Assembly (NCBI GenBank): GCA_016584495.1
Contig: WAID01000004.1
Coordinates: 3,410,001-3,474,000 of the forward strand
Length of the DNA stretch: 64,000 nt
DNA from: Celoporthe dispersa
Taxonomy: Eukaryota; Ascomycota; Sordariomycetes; Diaporthales; Cryphonectriaceae
Direction: 5' to 3'
Position 1 is the first letter of the stretch. Every line of letters starts with the position of its first letter. The notes under the pieces were generated by a model. That model did no database searches, had not been told where the DNA came from, and worked only from the letters and a program-made list of their open reading frames with translations. This document shows positions 55,701-64,000 of the stretch, in pieces. Both the position numbers and the translations under genes were made by a program.

Positions 55701-57250
55701 GCCGATAGTTGAATATGCACACAATGTCGGCACAGCAGGATAGCGCCACGCTTTCCTGTAATCTCGCCACCGGGCCCGACGACCTTGACGGCCCATGACT
55801 GCCCTGCTTCCAGCGTCAATAAGGGGCGTAGATGTTTTCTCGGGACAGAGAGGCCAGCTTGCTGTGTGACGGCATGGGACGAGGTATCCCTCAGCTCAAC
55901 ACGGGAGAGGCTGCTTCGCCAGAGACCAGGCGTCTCTCTCTCCCCCCCTCTCTTCCCTCCCTCATGCCTGCAGGAATGAATGGCGAACCGGTGATGAGAC
56001 GCTAGGCTAGTTAGCGGGTGGTTGCCAAAAAAAACAAAAAAAAAAAGCTTTCTCTCGCGCCTGCAGTCCGCTGAAACAAAGCTGCTCTAGGCGCAAAATA
56101 GGGTTGGATCGTCGGGACAGGCCGCTGTGGGGAACGGACAGCGCACCAGCCTACGAGCCTAGACAGCAGCCACAGGGCTGGGAGGCTGGCTGGAACAGCT
56201 GGCATGCTGATGGGCTAGCAGGGGAAAGGAGGAGGGAGGGGAGGGGGAGGGGAGCTCAGGAGGCGGGACTGCTGGCGTGTGGGATCCTCCATCTGGTGCG
56301 AGGTGGCAGGTGGTGGCCATGGTGGCCTGTCCCCTGCTGCCGTCTGTTCACCTGGTGGTCGGGAGGTACCAAGAGGGCCTGGGCTGAAGCGATGGCGAGA
56401 GGCCAACAAGCTTATGTCTCGGTCAGGGATCTAAGAAAGATGTGGTGGTGGTGCTGGTGGTGGTCGACGTTTTGTCTCTGGTGTGGCTACTAGATAAGAC
56501 AATGCACGTAATTATTGTACGTAGGAGAGATGATTTTTTTTAAAAAAGGTGTCCATCCGGAATGAAAGCTCCAGGGCCTGTTTTCTGCCCTGAAGAAAAC
56601 TGACATGTCGTTTTTTGTTTTGAATTCTTTTCTTCTTTTTTTTCCCTCTGTTTTTTTACTAAAAAAAAAAAAGCTTGAGAGAGGGCGGTCGAGGACCCGT
56701 TGTTTCAATGAGCCAAAGCTGAAAACCTTCACAGGATCCGGGAGAAATCATCGGATGGTGGCAGGTCACGAGTCGGATCAGAGGTGAGGGAAGGAAAGAA
56801 GAAGTAACAGGTGCTACCAATGTACTTTCCAACACTCATTCAAAAGTAGGAAGGAGTCGCCCGAGTATCTGAAGTTCAGGTGGAAGGTGGTGGGGCGAGG
56901 GTTAGGGTCCATAGGTCCCGCTGGCATGAGCTACAGTCGAACCTTCCCCCCTCCCACACCCCGGTGCTCGTGGCGTCTGGAGAGGAGATTCCAATACAGC
57001 CCGTCGAGATTTCACCGCCCCGGCCTGCACGACAACAGCGTCCTCAACCCAGCACTGCGTTCTGCCGAGACATGTCGATCTCATCTTGACCCTATTGTTT
57101 CCGCATCAGCCACTCGGCTCTCCCGACCGAAGCGTCAGTCGAACGGTCATTGCTGGTGGCTTGGGTGGCTTGGGCCGAGCCCTCCAGGAAACCCAGCGCT
57201 CTCTGCCCCGGTGAGGCCCAGGACCTCCTCATGAATCACCAGCGGCAGCC
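52763..57250. other. 4.5-kb gene-free region between divergent genes
   Basis: This separates the Zn2Cys6 regulator and ASA1. It has many low-complexity tracts: GA repeats at 53125-53150, T-runs near 54791-54803, an A-run at 55320-55338, A/T runs at 56030-56046 and 56640-56672. A telomere-like GGGTTAGGG lies at 56899-56907, about 345 bp upstream of ASA1. Several frames exceed 150 codons, but they are arginine/proline/serine-rich, overlap on both strands and show no domain. Composition between about 53.5 and 56.5 kb is GC-rich but without codon periodicity that I can see. No gene is supported. Confidence 0.5.
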
Positions 57251-58645
57251 ATGGCCAGCAGAGACGGAGGAGACATACCCCCACAGCCCAGGGCCGTCTT
57301 GAGGGGCCACAAGGCACAGGTCCACGCCGCCGCCTTCATCAGGTCGAACGACCGCCTCCTCACCGGCGATGCAGACGGCTTCGTCGTGGCCTGGGACCTG
57401 ACCATCATGAGGCCGCGCGCCGTCTGGCAGGCACATGCGAATGCGATCTTGGGCGTGGCCGGGTGGGGCACAGACAAGGTCATCACCCACGGGAGAGACA
57501 ATAAGCTCATCGTGTGGAGGCTGTCCGCTGAGGACGAGGCATCCATGAGCACCGTTCTGCCGCTGGACACGGCGGCGGGGCCTCGCCCGAAGCCGTGGAT
57601 GCTGCACCTGCTCGAGGTCAACACCATGAACTTTTGCGCCTTCGCATGCAGCCCCGCTTCTCCTCCAGCCGGCCTGTCGTCTGGGTTCGATCCCGACCAC
57701 CCCCCGCAGCCAGAGCTGCTCATCGCGGTGCCCAATACCCTAATCTCAGAAGCCGTCGATATATACAGCATCCCCTCCCAGACCCGCATACACACGGTCA
57801 GGATAGGAGGCGATCATGGGATGGCCATGGCCCTCGCCCTGACATGGGTGTCTGGCTTCCTCACCCTGGCGACTGGTCACGAGGACGGGATGGCGATCGT
57901 CGCGCGGCGCAGGGAAGATGGCGGTGGCAGCTGGGATGTCGTCTATCGCAGCCAGTGCCACAAGCAGCCCATCCTGTCCCTCGATGTCGCACCAGGCCTG
58001 GAGTACTTTCTCACCTCGAGTGCGGATGCCACTATCGCAAAGCACCCGCTACTGACTCGACAGCCTAGAATTACTGGACTGATCCAAGACGTCGCTGCCA
58101 AAGCCAGCCCTGAAGACGGGCCCAGGCTGACGACTATGCCTCGCCCTGAAACGAAGGCACAGGACCCAGGTCAGAGCAGACCCATCTCGCTCTTGTCTGC
58201 CGCACTCGCCTCTCAGCCACCGGTCCAGACCCCAGAGGCCGCAGCAGGACCAGAGGTCCAGACGCAGCCACTCAAGCTTGTCGATACCAGACATTCTGGG
58301 CAGCAGGGGCTCAGCGTCCGGTCTGATGGACGTATCTTTGCCACTGCCGGCTGGGACTCCAAAGTGCGAGTATACTCGGCCAAGACGATGCGCGAGGTGG
58401 CGGTGCTCAAGTGGCACCCTGTGGGTTGTTTTGCTGTCGCCTTCGCCGAGGTCGTCACCGAGGACCCTAGCGACAGCAGGGCTGCGGAGAGCAGACCTCA
58501 TGACGAGGATCCCTCGGAGATGAGGCTGGTGCCCAGGGTGCTCGAGAGGACGGTGAAGGACCGGAGGGTCAACCAGGCTCGGACAACGCACTGGCTCGCA
58601 GCAGGAAGCAAGGATGGCAAAGTGAGCTTATGGGACGTATTCTGA
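57251..58645 (+). CDS. asa1: ASTRA-associated protein ASA1, WD40 repeat protein
   Basis: This is a single-exon gene of 464 aa. ASA1 is a subunit or partner of the ASTRA complex, which assists assembly of PIKK-family kinases (Tra1, Tor) and chromatin regulators. WD40 motifs are visible along the whole length: LRGHKAQVHAAAF with GDADGFVVAWDL, a region with GRDNKLIVWRL, and near the end GLSVRSDGRIFATAGWDSKVRVYS and HWLAAGSKDGKVSLWDVF. The long insertion between early and late repeats (PWMLHLLEVNTMNFCAF and PELLIAVPNTL) is typical of ASA1-like proteins. The start at 57251 is the first in-frame Met. Length agrees with the family (about 440-480 aa). It converges with a GNAT gene 241 bp away. Confidence 0.9.
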   Translation: MASRDGGDIPPQPRAVLRGHKAQVHAAAFIRSNDRLLTGDADGFVVAWDLTIMRPRAVWQAHANAILGVAGWGTDKVITHGRDNKLIVWRLSAEDEASMSTVLPLDTAAGPRPKPWMLHLLEVNTMNFCAFACSPASPPAGLSSGFDPDHPPQPELLIAVPNTLISEAVDIYSIPSQTRIHTVRIGGDHGMAMALALTWVSGFLTLATGHEDGMAIVARRREDGGGSWDVVYRSQCHKQPILSLDVAPGLEYFLTSSADATIAKHPLLTRQPRITGLIQDVAAKASPEDGPRLTTMPRPETKAQDPGQSRPISLLSAALASQPPVQTPEAAAGPEVQTQPLKLVDTRHSGQQGLSVRSDGRIFATAGWDSKVRVYSAKTMREVAVLKWHPVGCFAVAFAEVVTEDPSDSRAAESRPHDEDPSEMRLVPRVLERTVKDRRVNQARTTHWLAAGSKDGKVSLWDVF

Positions 58646-58886
58646 TCGCGCTTCACTCCCCTATGAGCAATGCGAAATCGAAAGAAAAAGAAGAAAGAAA
58701 AAAGAAAAAAAAAGGAAAAAAAAAAACCGGGAACGGCAGATCTGCCGACTTGCTTCTGGCTATCCAGAACCGCTGTTCCCTCGAGCCTCAGGCTCGCAAC
58801 CTCGGTCGTTCCGTAGCAGTTCTGCTGCGTGCCAACGAATAGTCACAATAATGACGATGTCTTTTCTTGTGGCTCATTACATAGGT

Positions 58887-59607
58887 CTACCGCTTCCTCA
58901 GCATACCAAAATGCTTGTGTACCCCCTCGCCCCCGTGCTGAACGAGGTCAATCTCGAATTCGGCCACGATCTGAAAGCCCAGGCGCTCATATAGAGGCCA
59001 CGCACTCGCGTCTTCATCCCCAGAGGTGTCCAGATACACCGGCAAGCCCGAGCACTCATCGAGCGCTGCTCGGATCAGCGTAGACGCAATGCCCCGTCTC
59101 TGGTGGCTCTGCAGCGTGCCGACATTATCGACCATCCAGTAGGGGCCCCGGCCGGCCATGATCTTCTCCGCCATGCGGTCGAGTCTCTCCCACACCTCGA
59201 CCAGCAGCGGGCCGTTCATGCCAGGCATAACACGCGCTTCATATCTGGCTCGTGCAGCAGTGATTTCCTAGACGTATTCGTTAACAAAGCCCCTGCTGCC
59301 ATGAGATGACCATATCTCGGAAAGTTGGTTTTACCTCAGCTGTCATGGCAGTTGTCTCGGCCCTGGCCAGGTTGATATAGCTCACAACCCTACGCTCCGG
59401 GTGGCTCTCGTCACGGCACACCAACAGCAGCTCGTTTGGGTCCCGCAGACTCTCGGCAAACATGTCCTCCAGCCCTGCGCTGAAGACGGACTGGGCCACA
59501 CTGCCGTGCGACAGGCGGTTGAAGTTGTTCGTGGGGCGGTCTCGGTAGATGTCTGCTACGGCCTTCGCGTCGACCGCTGTGGCCTTTTCGATGGTGAATC
59601 CCAGCAT
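58887..59607 (-). CDS. GNAT-family N-acetyltransferase, two exons
   Basis: Exons on the minus strand are 59607-59335 and 59267-58887, phase 0, giving 217 aa. The start MLGFTIEKATAVDAKAVADIY is typical for acetyltransferases of this class. In the second half the acetyl-CoA-binding motif A appears as VGTLQSHQRRGIASTLI (QxxGxA), followed by a long helix, LDTSGDEDASAWPLYERLGF (motif B-like), and a short C-terminal strand. The mid-protein ARAETTAMTAE segment joins to EITAARARYEARVMPGM after splicing. The substrate is unknown; related fungal proteins are annotated simply as GNAT acetyltransferases. Converges with ASA1. Confidence 0.88.
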
Positions 59608-60566
59608 TGCGGGCGGCTTTCTGATAGTGCGGTCAGCCTGGCTCCATCCGAGCTTCTCACATGAGCTGGAGAGGGCTGGTCCTTTATCTCGTGACCCGTG
59701 GAGGTGTTGTTGGATATGGAAATGTCCGCAGCCATGACTCCTCGCCGACGCCTTAGTACCGAGCTTGCCTCCCGATTTGGAATGACGCTTAGTATTAGGG
59801 GTCCAACTTGGTTTTGCTGTCGCTTGGCGGAATATCCCCTCCAGCAGGCTCACGATGAAAGGACGCCAGGCCCGTCCTCTCCAGGAGACCCAGAGAGAAG
59901 ACAACTACACACAGCCAGGCCGATTTCATCGTATTGGAGGGCGACGTCCCGATCTCGCCTGTGGCTTCTCGAAAAGTGCGTGTCGCATGTATAATCCTTG
60001 CGAACCTAAACTGTCCCAGCTCGCCTCACCGGCGGCCCGTCGACATTAGGTTTCCAGGCTGAGCCCTCCAAAAACATTCCTTGGTCGTTTCAGGCCTTGA
60101 CCTTGGCTGCGGCTGCTGACTCCCACCTGCGGAGCTGTACCAGACTTTGGGCGCGGCTTCGTATATCTGAGGACACCGGGTTCTCAAGCTCGGGTGATGC
60201 TGAGCAATGCGGCCAGGGCCGATGTTTCTTGCTCCGCCAATCGAGTGCAGGTGAGCCTCCTGGGCTGTGTTCATCCCCATAAACATGATCTCACAGAGAC
60301 AGGGCTTTTCTTCCGTTCTTTTTTCTTTGTGTGTGTGTGTGTGCTGTTTAATATAAATGCATCAACGATGTCAAATACCGACTCGCCACCAGGCCAATCC
60401 AACTTTTCTATAAGATGGAGCCGAATCTACTTGCACCTATTACTCGTCGTCTTCCAATTTGATATTCACACGAAAACACCGTCAATCATTACTTACCGCC
60501 ATACTTGTCCTGAGCCAACACAGCCGTTCCTTTCTTCCTATTGTTCATAATTCACGGTCCGTCACC
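59608..60566. other. Intergenic region between divergent GNAT and acetylxylan-esterase genes
   Basis: No gene is seen. A GT-rich tract at 60330-60341 and a TTTAATATAAATGCATC element near 60347-60363 lie about 200 bp upstream of the esterase start and may be part of its promoter. Confidence 0.45.
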
Positions 60567-61395
60567 ATGAAGACCTCCGTTCTTATTTCTGCCATGGCCC
60601 AGGCCTTCCTGGCCTCTGGGAAACCGGTCTCCGGCTTGCTGCCGCGCCAGTCCGGCTCCTGCCCCGGTGTTCACGTCTTCGGGGCCCGGGAGACAACGGC
60701 CTCTGCCGGGTTCGGCTCATCTGCCACCGTTGTCGACCTGGTGACCCAAGCGTACTCCGGCTCCACCTCCGAGGCCATCGACTATCCGGCCTGCGGAGGC
60801 CAGTCGTCATGCGGGGGCGTCAGCTACGCCGACTCGGCCAAGCAGGGTGTCGAGGCCGTCACCACCGCCGTCAACGATTTTGCCGAGCAGTGCCCGGACT
60901 CGCAGATCGTACTGGTCGGATACTCGCAGGGAGGACAGATCATGGATGATGCGCTGTGCGGAGGAGGCGATACTGCCGAGGGCATCACCAGCACCGCGGT
61001 GCCGCTGTCTGCGGCGGCTGTCAGTCAGATCAAGGCGGCCATCTTTATGGGCGATCCTCGCTTCGTGAGCGGCCTCTCTTATGAGGTCGGGACGTGCGAG
61101 GCGGGCGGAGTAAGTCTACGAGACCCGGGAGTATATAACTCTGCCGCATACACAGCTCTGCTTGAGTGCGCGCTTATGCTGACCGTCTCTCTCTCTCTCT
61201 CTCTTTGTGCAGTTTGATGCTCGAACTGCTGGCTTTACCTGCCCGAGCGCGGCCAAGATCCAGTCATATTGCGACTCCGCTGATCCGTACTGCTGCAACG
61301 GGGATGATGCCGCCACACACGAAGGTTATGGCTCCGAGTACGGACAGCAGGCGTTCACATTCATCCAGAACAAGTTGAACTCGTCGTCTACATGA
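60567..61395 (+). CDS. Secreted acetylxylan esterase (CE5), two exons
   Basis: This enzyme deacetylates xylan in plant cell walls. Exons 60567-61109 and 61213-61395 give 241 aa. A signal peptide and pro-segment end before residue ~30 (VSGLLPRQ). The mature enzyme starts at SCPGVHVFGARETTAS. The catalytic triad is Ser120 (GYSQGG), Asp205 (DSADPYCC) and His217 (AATHEG); the Cys set for disulfides (CGGQSSCGG, CEAGG, DPYCCN) is complete. Similarity to Penicillium AXE II-type enzymes, including EAIDYPACGGQ and IFMGDP, favours acetylxylan esterase over cutinase. The intron contains a CT-rich tract before the acceptor. No carbohydrate-binding module follows. It is tail-to-tail with the lectin-like gene. 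Confidence 0.95.
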
Positions 61396-61727
61396 GCCGA
61401 CCTGCGGTTTTGGTTTTCTTTTCTTATTTTCTCTTTGGCTTTCATAAATGCAGCTGGCCCGTCGTCATCTTCGAAAATACCCAACGTGTGGTGAAGACCG
61501 CAAGTTCCTACTGATCTGATGTATATATAAGTTTCCAAGTCAAGTTCGTGCGTGTTTGACGACATGGACCAGGTATCTTCTTCTGCGAGCTTGAACACAA
61601 ATACTTCACTACTCATTGAAACGATCGCGTTCCGAACTTTGAATGCCCAGTTGCTAGTCTTTTGCATCCTCATCAGGCTCACCGCTCTTGGGAAATTTCC
61701 TAGAGCCCACCGCCCACCCCCCAATAT
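61396..61727. other. 3' intergenic region
   Basis: About 330 bp between converging stop codons; a TATATATAA element lies at 61520-61528. No gene is seen. Confidence 0.4.
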
Positions 61728-63404
61728 TCAACACGCAACCTTATCCATCCAGGTCCAGATAAACACGTCAGTCGAATTGACAGCATACTCGTGGATCTCA
61801 CTCTTGCTGGGGCTGTACAGGTAGACCTTGGTCTCCTGCGTCTGCGCGATGGACGAGAAGCCGTCTTCCTCGAGGTCAAGAGGTCCTCCGCTCAGCTGGG
61901 GGCTCGCCACGACCCAGTCGCCGTCGGTTTTCCATGCGGCCGTGGTCAGGGCGCCCTTGAAAGGGTCGAGGTACGTGACGAGATTGTTGGTCAGGCCGGT
62001 GCCGTCTGTCCCGAAGGTCGAGCTGGCCAGCTTGGGCGAGGGCCGGACGGAGAGATCGTCCTTGATGGGATCGCCTGCCGGACGGGTTGGTCAGTCAAGT
62101 CCTTGCTCGTTCGTATATCTCCTCTGACAGTCACCAAACCCGACTGGTTGTAACAACCCATGTTCACTTACCGGAGTTGCCAGTCTTCAGCTGGCCGCCT
62201 GTGCTGGGTCCGTCCATGAGCTCCATCAACCCGTCATCCTTCTCATAATAGACCCTGATCGCGTTGGGGTCCGCGCCCGTCGTCACCTCTGACCCGGTGT
62301 CCGTGAACGCACTGATCGCCACACCAGACCCGGGCGCCCCATCAGTCGCAGCAATGGCGGGCTGTCCCCACACGCCACTCGTCATATTGACCATCACGAT
62401 GGAGCCCTCGGTGTTCTGCCACGTGAAGAAGAGCGCGTTGTCGCAGCTGTCGCACTGCTGCCACATGGCGCTCAGCTGGGAGCCCGGCAGGATAGAAGGG
62501 CGGTCCAGCGCCTCGCTGAAATAGCCCTGCTTCCAGCTGGTGGAGTTGGTCGGGTCGGTCGAGAACACCTCTGCGATGGTCAGAGACTTGTCCACGTAGT
62601 AGATACTCCACAGGCCACCGTCGGTCGCCGCGGCAAGGGGCGTGCCAGGCAGGATGGTGAGGGCCACCTCAGGCACGGCCGCCGAGATGTTGACCTTGCT
62701 CCACGCCTGCGTCGCCTCGTTCTTCACCGCCATCATGAGCGCCGCGCCCGTCTGGCTCGAGGACTGGTACACCACGCCCGCGTACGCCGTGCCGGAGCTG
62801 CCGTCGGTCCAGTTCATGGCCGCCAGGTCGGACGCCGCCAGGACAGGCCCGCTGTCCTTCTGCTTCAGCAGCTCCAGGGTTGAGAACTTGGGGCTGGGCC
62901 CGTCGTGCGAGCGGCCGTGCGGGAGCGTGAGGAGCAGCGCCGTGGTGAGGACGCCGAAGACTAGAAAGCACGCGCCTGCCATGACCGCCAGGAAGACGTT
63001 CTTGCGCAGGCCGCAGATCCGCCGCCCTTCCCCAGGGATCGCCACCATCCTGCCTGGGAGGGTGGCGCGAGGGCGCCGGCCTTGAGGCTCGCGATCGACG
63101 CGGCGTCGGAGCTGTTGCTGGGCACGGTGTAGAGGGCCTGCGTCTTCCCCTTGGCGTCGACAAAGTAGTACGCCGGTGGTGGTGCGGTCAGCGTGTCGGA
63201 CGGGGACGGAAGCTCCAGCCCTGCCTCCTCATCCTTGGCACTCTTTGGTTGTTGGGGTGGCGGCGGCGGGCTGTCGGGGACGGCGAGGAACTTCTCGTTC
63301 CAGTAGGACCGACGCGGTGGCGGGACGGAAGAGGAGGAGAGTGTGGATGAGTTGACGACCACCTCGAGGTCCGAGAACTGGTCCTTCTTGTCATTTTGGT
63401 CCAT
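61728..63404 (-). CDS. Type-II membrane protein with fucose-lectin-like ectodomain, one frame break
   Basis: Exons on the minus strand are 63404-62172 and 62074-61728; with one base restored near 63064-63072 the product is about 526 aa. The first ~130 residues (MDQNDKKDQFSD, PPPPPQQPKS, SDTLTAPPPAYYFVD) are Pro-rich and cytoplasmic. One transmembrane helix (VFLAVMAGACFLVFGVLTTALLLTL) is followed by a ~340-residue ectodomain with repeated W/Y-rich blades (AYAGVVYQSS, GLWSIYYVD, AMWQQCDSCDNALFFTWQN, IRVYYEKDDG, TKVYLYSPS). That organisation fits fungal proteins with a fucose-specific-lectin-like beta-propeller. Sugar binding is not proven. Without correction the N-terminal tail and the lectin region lie in different frames (SLKAGALA versus LPGRMVAIPGEG). 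Confidence 0.72.
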
Positions 63405-64000
63405 ATCGGCTCCTGCTTAGGCCCCGGGCGGCGTCCACGCCACACGATGATATCTCTGCAGGCTGTTAAGCTGCGACGTTGCTATTTTGGAGGGCCAGCC
63501 CAGCGAGCGACAAGACAGGTAACGGAGGAGCGTGCCGGAAGGGATAAGGAGAGCATGTGAACAGGTCACACGCCAAGCTCGACAGACATTAGAAGGAAGA
63601 TTAAACGATAGGCGAGAAAAGTATTACTGAACCTAGAAGGGAGCGACAGATAGGGAAGCCTAGAAAATCAAAACCACGTCCAGCGCTTGAAGGGGAAGAA
63701 AAGACAAAAAATAAGAAAGGGACAAGAATCTGGACGAAATATCGTGGGTACTAGTAGTAAGAGAAACCAGAGGCGAAGGAGTTCCTGTACTTCAGACCAG
63801 GTCTAGCCAGGGCCGAATTGAGAAAAAGGTTTCTGGATCGTCGGCAGTCCAGAATGCCCCGTGCCGATGTCAAATCGTTCTTCTTTGTTTCCGGATAACT
63901 TGCTAACGGTCCAGCTCGCGGGAGTGAAGGGAGGTGAAAGATGCCATGAGGCCTCACGAGGAGGAGGGTTCAAGGGGGGGAGGGAGGAGGGTGCGAACGT
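63405..64000. other. Right-edge intergenic DNA
   Basis: The promoter region of the lectin-like gene and beyond. No coding frame is convincing within the window; a 68-codon minus frame at 63751-63957 is featureless. Confidence 0.4.

Overview
This window is nuclear DNA of a filamentous ascomycete, most likely a plant-associated member of the Sordariomycetes. The evidence is short introns (about 50-350 bp) with GTAAGT/GTGAGT donors, GC-rich third codon positions, Zn2Cys6 regulators, and carbohydrate esterases of fungal families CE8 and CE5. I support 22 protein-coding genes and one decayed gene remnant. I found no rRNA, convincing tRNA, CRISPR or intact transposon.

Layout: 1.2-4.8 kb, mitochondrial PPR protein (+); 5.9-7.9 kb, sugar transporter (-); 8-12 kb, gene-free DNA containing a strikingly CpG-poor block; 12.0-14.4 kb, DEAD-box helicase DBP7 (-); 15.0-15.5 kb, gene remnant; 15.6-17.4 kb, M61/PDZ-like protein (-); 18.3-19.0 kb, small hydrophilic protein (+); 20.4-21.8 kb, pectin methylesterase (+); 23.7-26.4 kb, large membrane protein (+); 28.0-30.1 kb, secreted carboxylesterase (+); 30.5-32.1 kb, Zn2Cys6 regulator (-), divergent from an MFS exporter at 33.0-34.7 kb (+); 35.2-35.9 kb, phage-like P-loop kinase (+); 36.7-37.9 kb, BED-like zinc-finger protein (+); 39.0-39.6 kb, single-pass membrane protein (-); 40.7-42.5 kb, second sugar transporter (-); 44.3-46.2 kb, arylsulfatase (+), tail-to-tail with a TTC1-like TPR protein (46.2-47.4, -); 47.8-48.9 kb, HAD phosphatase (+); 49.5-52.8 kb, second Zn2Cys6 regulator (-); a 4.5 kb gene-free stretch; 57.3-58.6 kb, ASA1 WD40 protein (+); 58.9-59.6 kb, GNAT acetyltransferase (-); 60.6-61.4 kb, acetylxylan esterase (+); 61.7-63.4 kb, lectin-like membrane protein (-).

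Functionally the window mixes housekeeping genes (DBP7, ASA1, TTC1-like, PPR) with plant-biomass genes (pectin methylesterase, acetylxylan esterase, two sugar transporters, arylsulfatase). It also holds a possible detoxification or metabolite module: carboxylesterase, regulator and exporter between 28 and 35 kb.

A general caution: eight of the 22 genes can only be read through by correcting single-base indels. I infer twelve in all, seven of them one extra G or C in a short G/C run. In every case the corrected length becomes an exact multiple of three and the protein continues in family-like sequence. Uncorrected assembly errors are the simplest explanation, so these genes should not be called pseudogenes without re-sequencing. 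All exon boundaries were derived by eye from splice signals and reading-frame continuity.
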